NCBI GenBank assembly: GCA_034678485.1
Contig: JAXDBU010000078.1
Location: forward strand, 38,489-102,488
Origin: PLanc-01 sp034678485
GTDB taxonomy: Bacteria; Planctomycetota; Phycisphaerae; Sedimentisphaerales; Anaerobacaceae
DNA: 64,000 bases
Reading direction: 5' to 3'
The notes under the pieces were generated by a model. It was not told the DNA's origin. It made no database searches and was given only the letters and a program-made list of their open reading frames with translations. Below, one piece after another: positions 61,445 through 64,000 of this stretch; position 1 is the first letter of the stretch; each line of letters starts with the position of its first letter. Made by a program: the position numbers and the translations under genes.

Positions 61445-63706
61445 TCAGTCCGCCGACGGCCAGATGGCTTTCATCTGCCATGCATCAAGACGTTTGAGCG
61501 CCGCGTCCTGCCCCTGGGCACGTAGGGACACACCCAGACTGTCCGCGCGACCGGGGTAGACTCGCATCGCCAGGTATTGTTTTCCGTTGGCGAAGACCTC
61601 GACAATACTGCGGTCGATAAAGATACGCAATTTCAGGGGCTCAGAGCCTCGGGCCATGGCAGCTTTTTCGGGCGGTCTGATCGTCACATCACCCCGTGTG
61701 GTTGACCGAGAACCGTCCAGACAAAGCATGCCCGGCCTATAATACCAATAGCTCAGCGTCTTATCGTAATTGTAGAAGCTGATAGACGTATGCTCCTCGT
61801 CGTTCGGAGAGCGTAAAACCTTAAGCTGCACCATAGACGCCGTCTTCGGGTCGATCTCAGCTTTCAGTTCCATAGTGTTACCGTTGATCATCTCCAGGAG
61901 GATCTCTTCGTTGGCGGGCAAAACAGTTTTTCCTATGCGTTTGTGCTCGCCGCGCAGAGATTCAAGCTCTTCGATCGGCTCGATCCTCAACTGTTTACCA
62001 CCGCCAAGGCTCAGATGCTGGGGCACTGACATCATCTGGTCCCAGTCATCGCTGGGTTTGCCATGGTTGATGTTGAGGATGTTAATAAGACCGCCTCTGC
62101 CGTCAGAAGTCACCGATGCCGCGTGGACTCCTCCCGGAGCAACCTTGCCGTGGTTAAAGCGTCCATGCTCATAGGGCTTAAATCTGTGAGTCGTCTTGTT
62201 ATAGTCGCCCAGGAAGTATTGCCCCCCGTTGGTATGACTGAAGAAGCTCAGAAAGTACTTGTCGCCGATGGGCTTAAAATCGGGACAAGCTCCGTCGTCG
62301 TTGCGGGTCGTAAACGGCGTCTTATAGTCCTCAATGAAATTGCCCATCGCATTCCAGGTGACCAGATCCTTCGTCGACCAAATCTCCATCTGCGGCCACC
62401 AGGCACTAGCAATATAGTCGCTTTTGTTTCCGGTTAGGCCGTAATACGTATCACCTTCTTTCCAGATACACGAATCGCCAAGACGCGTATTTACAGGCCC
62501 TTGCTTTGTCCAGTTCAAGAGCAGCGGGTCATCTGAAATAGCCACCATCTGCCCGGCCCCCATGCCCGGGTAGAACGCGATTACTCGGTCATCCTCGACC
62601 AGAAGACCACCCGAATAGCAGGCACTCTCTATCCCCGGATTGATCGCATAGGGCAGATCCTTCCAGTGCACCAGGTCGTCGCTGACGGCATGTCCGATGC
62701 TCGTCCGATGCCAACGTTTCATAATATCTGCGGGATTGGGAAACTCATCCGGCGGCATGGCAATAAAGAAAAGATGCCATCGACCCTGCCAGAAAACCAT
62801 AGACGTCGGATCGTTCAGCGTGCTTTCAGGAGTAACGAAATGATAGGCAGGGCGATAGCGGTCGGCCGCCAACCTTTTTCGCGATTTAGCGAAGCGCCGC
62901 ATCAACGGATTCGTCTTGAGCTGTTCTTCCTGCTCGGCGAGCGTTTCCGCAAAGGTAAACTTGGGTGTCACAGAGGCGTGCGCCTCCCGCCGCCGTATCA
63001 ACGCCGTCTCTGCCATTTGCTCCCGAGCGGGCCTTTCGACCGCTTGCCTTGCAGCGATGGCAGCCGCCGCGGCCTCGGCGGAATCGAAGATTTGTATGTG
63101 GTCGATCGCACCAAAGAACCGAACTCCCGAGGTATACACGGGCGAAAGCCTCAGCCGTAGAGGTCCTGTCCCGTCCCCTTCGTAGGTGAAGGTATGATTC
63201 TTGAGCACCAGCTTCCCGAGCCACTTCCCGGGTGTTACGATGTGCTTCTTCAGGACAGTGCTGTCGGGCCGCAGCAGTTCGACCGCAATTTGGTCTCCCG
63301 CGGCGGTCTCCTGACCAAGCCCCGCGTACACGGCTGGCCCGGCATCCAGGGACACGGTGTAGACGACCCCTTTGTCGTTGACCGACATCCCTTTCTTCTG
63401 CGTGAAAATGTTCTGCTCCGCCCGGTTGGCAACCAGCATGAGGGTCCAATTACCCGGAGACTGCTCTACCCAATGCACCGGCATGTCGTCGCCTTGCTTT
63501 GTCCAGCCCGGCAATTCGTGGCCGTGCTTCACCGGCAGAAAAGTCTGTGCCTGGTAGTTCCTGCCGATCAGCGCCGCATCGCCGTTAAAATCCTCGGTAA
63601 ACAGCGCGCTCGCCGGGTCCGAATACGCCACCCTTCCAATCAAGAAGGACAACGCTAGCACGCCACACGTACGCAATGACAGACACTTCGAAATCGTTTT
63701 ATTCAT
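61445..63706 (-). CDS. GH32-like protein B with shared N-terminal domain, acid/base Glu missing
   Basis: 753 residues, signal peptide CGVLALSFLIGRVAYS, SD GGAG 7 nt before ATG. Residues 30-285 are over 90% identical to protein A, while the GH32 domain is clearly more divergent. Nucleophile Asp299 in TLNDPTS, Asp411 in GDSCIWKEG, and Ala473 in GACPDF where Glu is expected, the same substitution as in protein A. C-terminal sandwich LRIFIDRSIVEVFANGKQYL intact. First gene of the visible minus-strand carbohydrate run. Confidence 0.85.
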   Translation of the reverse strand: MNKTISKCLSLRTCGVLALSFLIGRVAYSDPASALFTEDFNGDAALIGRNYQAQTFLPVKHGHELPGWTKQGDDMPVHWVEQSPGNWTLMLVANRAEQNIFTQKKGMSVNDKGVVYTVSLDAGPAVYAGLGQETAAGDQIAVELLRPDSTVLKKHIVTPGKWLGKLVLKNHTFTYEGDGTGPLRLRLSPVYTSGVRFFGAIDHIQIFDSAEAAAAAIAARQAVERPAREQMAETALIRRREAHASVTPKFTFAETLAEQEEQLKTNPLMRRFAKSRKRLAADRYRPAYHFVTPESTLNDPTSMVFWQGRWHLFFIAMPPDEFPNPADIMKRWHRTSIGHAVSDDLVHWKDLPYAINPGIESACYSGGLLVEDDRVIAFYPGMGAGQMVAISDDPLLLNWTKQGPVNTRLGDSCIWKEGDTYYGLTGNKSDYIASAWWPQMEIWSTKDLVTWNAMGNFIEDYKTPFTTRNDDGACPDFKPIGDKYFLSFFSHTNGGQYFLGDYNKTTHRFKPYEHGRFNHGKVAPGGVHAASVTSDGRGGLINILNINHGKPSDDWDQMMSVPQHLSLGGGKQLRIEPIEELESLRGEHKRIGKTVLPANEEILLEMINGNTMELKAEIDPKTASMVQLKVLRSPNDEEHTSISFYNYDKTLSYWYYRPGMLCLDGSRSTTRGDVTIRPPEKAAMARGSEPLKLRIFIDRSIVEVFANGKQYLAMRVYPGRADSLGVSLRAQGQDAALKRLDAWQMKAIWPSAD

Positions 63707-64000
63707 AGGTATTCTCCTGTGTTGACTTTCACATTCTTCGTCGTGCTAAGTGCCTTCTATTTCAGGATTTACATGCACACAGGAATTAAGGGCACGTTCG
63801 GGCAAAATTCCGAACGCGGCAAGAATCTTACAAATCGTCTTGACAATCTCTCCAAGGAGATTTTGCTCGGTCTTCCACTTCGAGAAAGTGCGAAACTCAC
63901 CTAACGCCTAGCAGCCCGTTGAAGAATTCACAGAGCGAAGGGCTCTGATTGTGGAATAGACCGAACGACGGATGGGAAGCGAAAGACCTGTCGGGAGGGT
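63707..64000. other. Right-edge intergenic region, possible insertion-element end
   Basis: No gene. The sequence TAGCAGCCCGTTGAAGAATT at 63908-63927 resembles the outer end of insertion sequences seen in Planctomycetota; if so, an element begins here and continues past the window. Confidence 0.3.

Noticed and set aside
1..64000. tRNA, rRNA and other structural RNA genes
   Set aside because: I scanned for T-loop and rRNA core sequences by eye and found none; a covariance-model search would be decisive.

Overview
The window looks like a high-GC, Gram-negative, anaerobic member of the Planctomycetota, most likely class Phycisphaerae. This is inferred from gene content: pyruvate:ferredoxin oxidoreductase, a planctomycete-style prepilin-type secreted protein, a dockerin-tailed subtilase, a PEP-CTERM protein, LamG and FG-GAP secreted proteins, two-domain outer-membrane lipoproteins (BamD-like, LptE-like) and many dispersed palindromic repeats. 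No phylogeny was run. No rRNA, tRNA or CRISPR array was found.

Layout. (1) 1-11 kb, all minus strand: an overlapping operon of a PQQ-type propeller, an NHL propeller, a small Cys-rich protein, a Tat-dependent ferredoxin and a membrane polyferredoxin that runs off the left edge. Upstream of it is a second operon: PQQ propeller, GT4 glycosyltransferase, LolD-type ATPase and a large FtsX-type permease. (2) 11-16 kb: pyruvate:ferredoxin oxidoreductase followed after 1 nt by a lipoprotein gene. (3) 16-24 kb: YacP-like NYN protein, an unknown secreted protein, dihydroorotase, a subtilase-dockerin protein, divergent pyrR-pyrB, and a PEP-CTERM protein with a long leader. (4) 24-30 kb: a Gfo/Idh oxidoreductase, a chimeric Tat protein, about 2 kb of repeats and gene relics, and an ADP-ribosylglycohydrolase-like lipoprotein. 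(5) 30.5-37.6 kb, plus strand: BamD-like, LptE-like, FtsH, DsbD-like, endonuclease III, LOG-family protein; this is an envelope and housekeeping run. (6) 37.6-46 kb, minus strand: secreted FG-GAP protein, GH99-like protein, a probable propeller and a CBM-containing beta-helix protein. (7) 46-64 kb, minus strand: an IS630 relic, then a carbohydrate locus with LamG protein, prepilin-type protein, GH78 rhamnosidase, two UroD-superfamily proteins, two GH32 paralogues and a frameshifted DUF5060/DUF4038 enzyme, interleaved with relics of at least three more CAZyme or sulfatase genes.

How the genes fit together. The right 25 kb reads as a polysaccharide-degradation region shaped by repeated recombination between paralogues: N-terminal modules have been copied, truncated and joined to other genes. 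The most unusual content is the pair of UroD-like methyltransferase-fold proteins between glycosidases, the two GH32 proteins that both lack the usual acid/base Glu, and the propeller-ferredoxin operon at the left. The plus-strand housekeeping block and pyrimidine genes are ordinary. Sigma70-like promoters with near-consensus boxes are visible upstream of several units. Most genes on the minus strand are joined by 4-nt ATGA-type overlaps, supporting operons. Starts were chosen from Shine-Dalgarno matches, signal peptides and family alignment.
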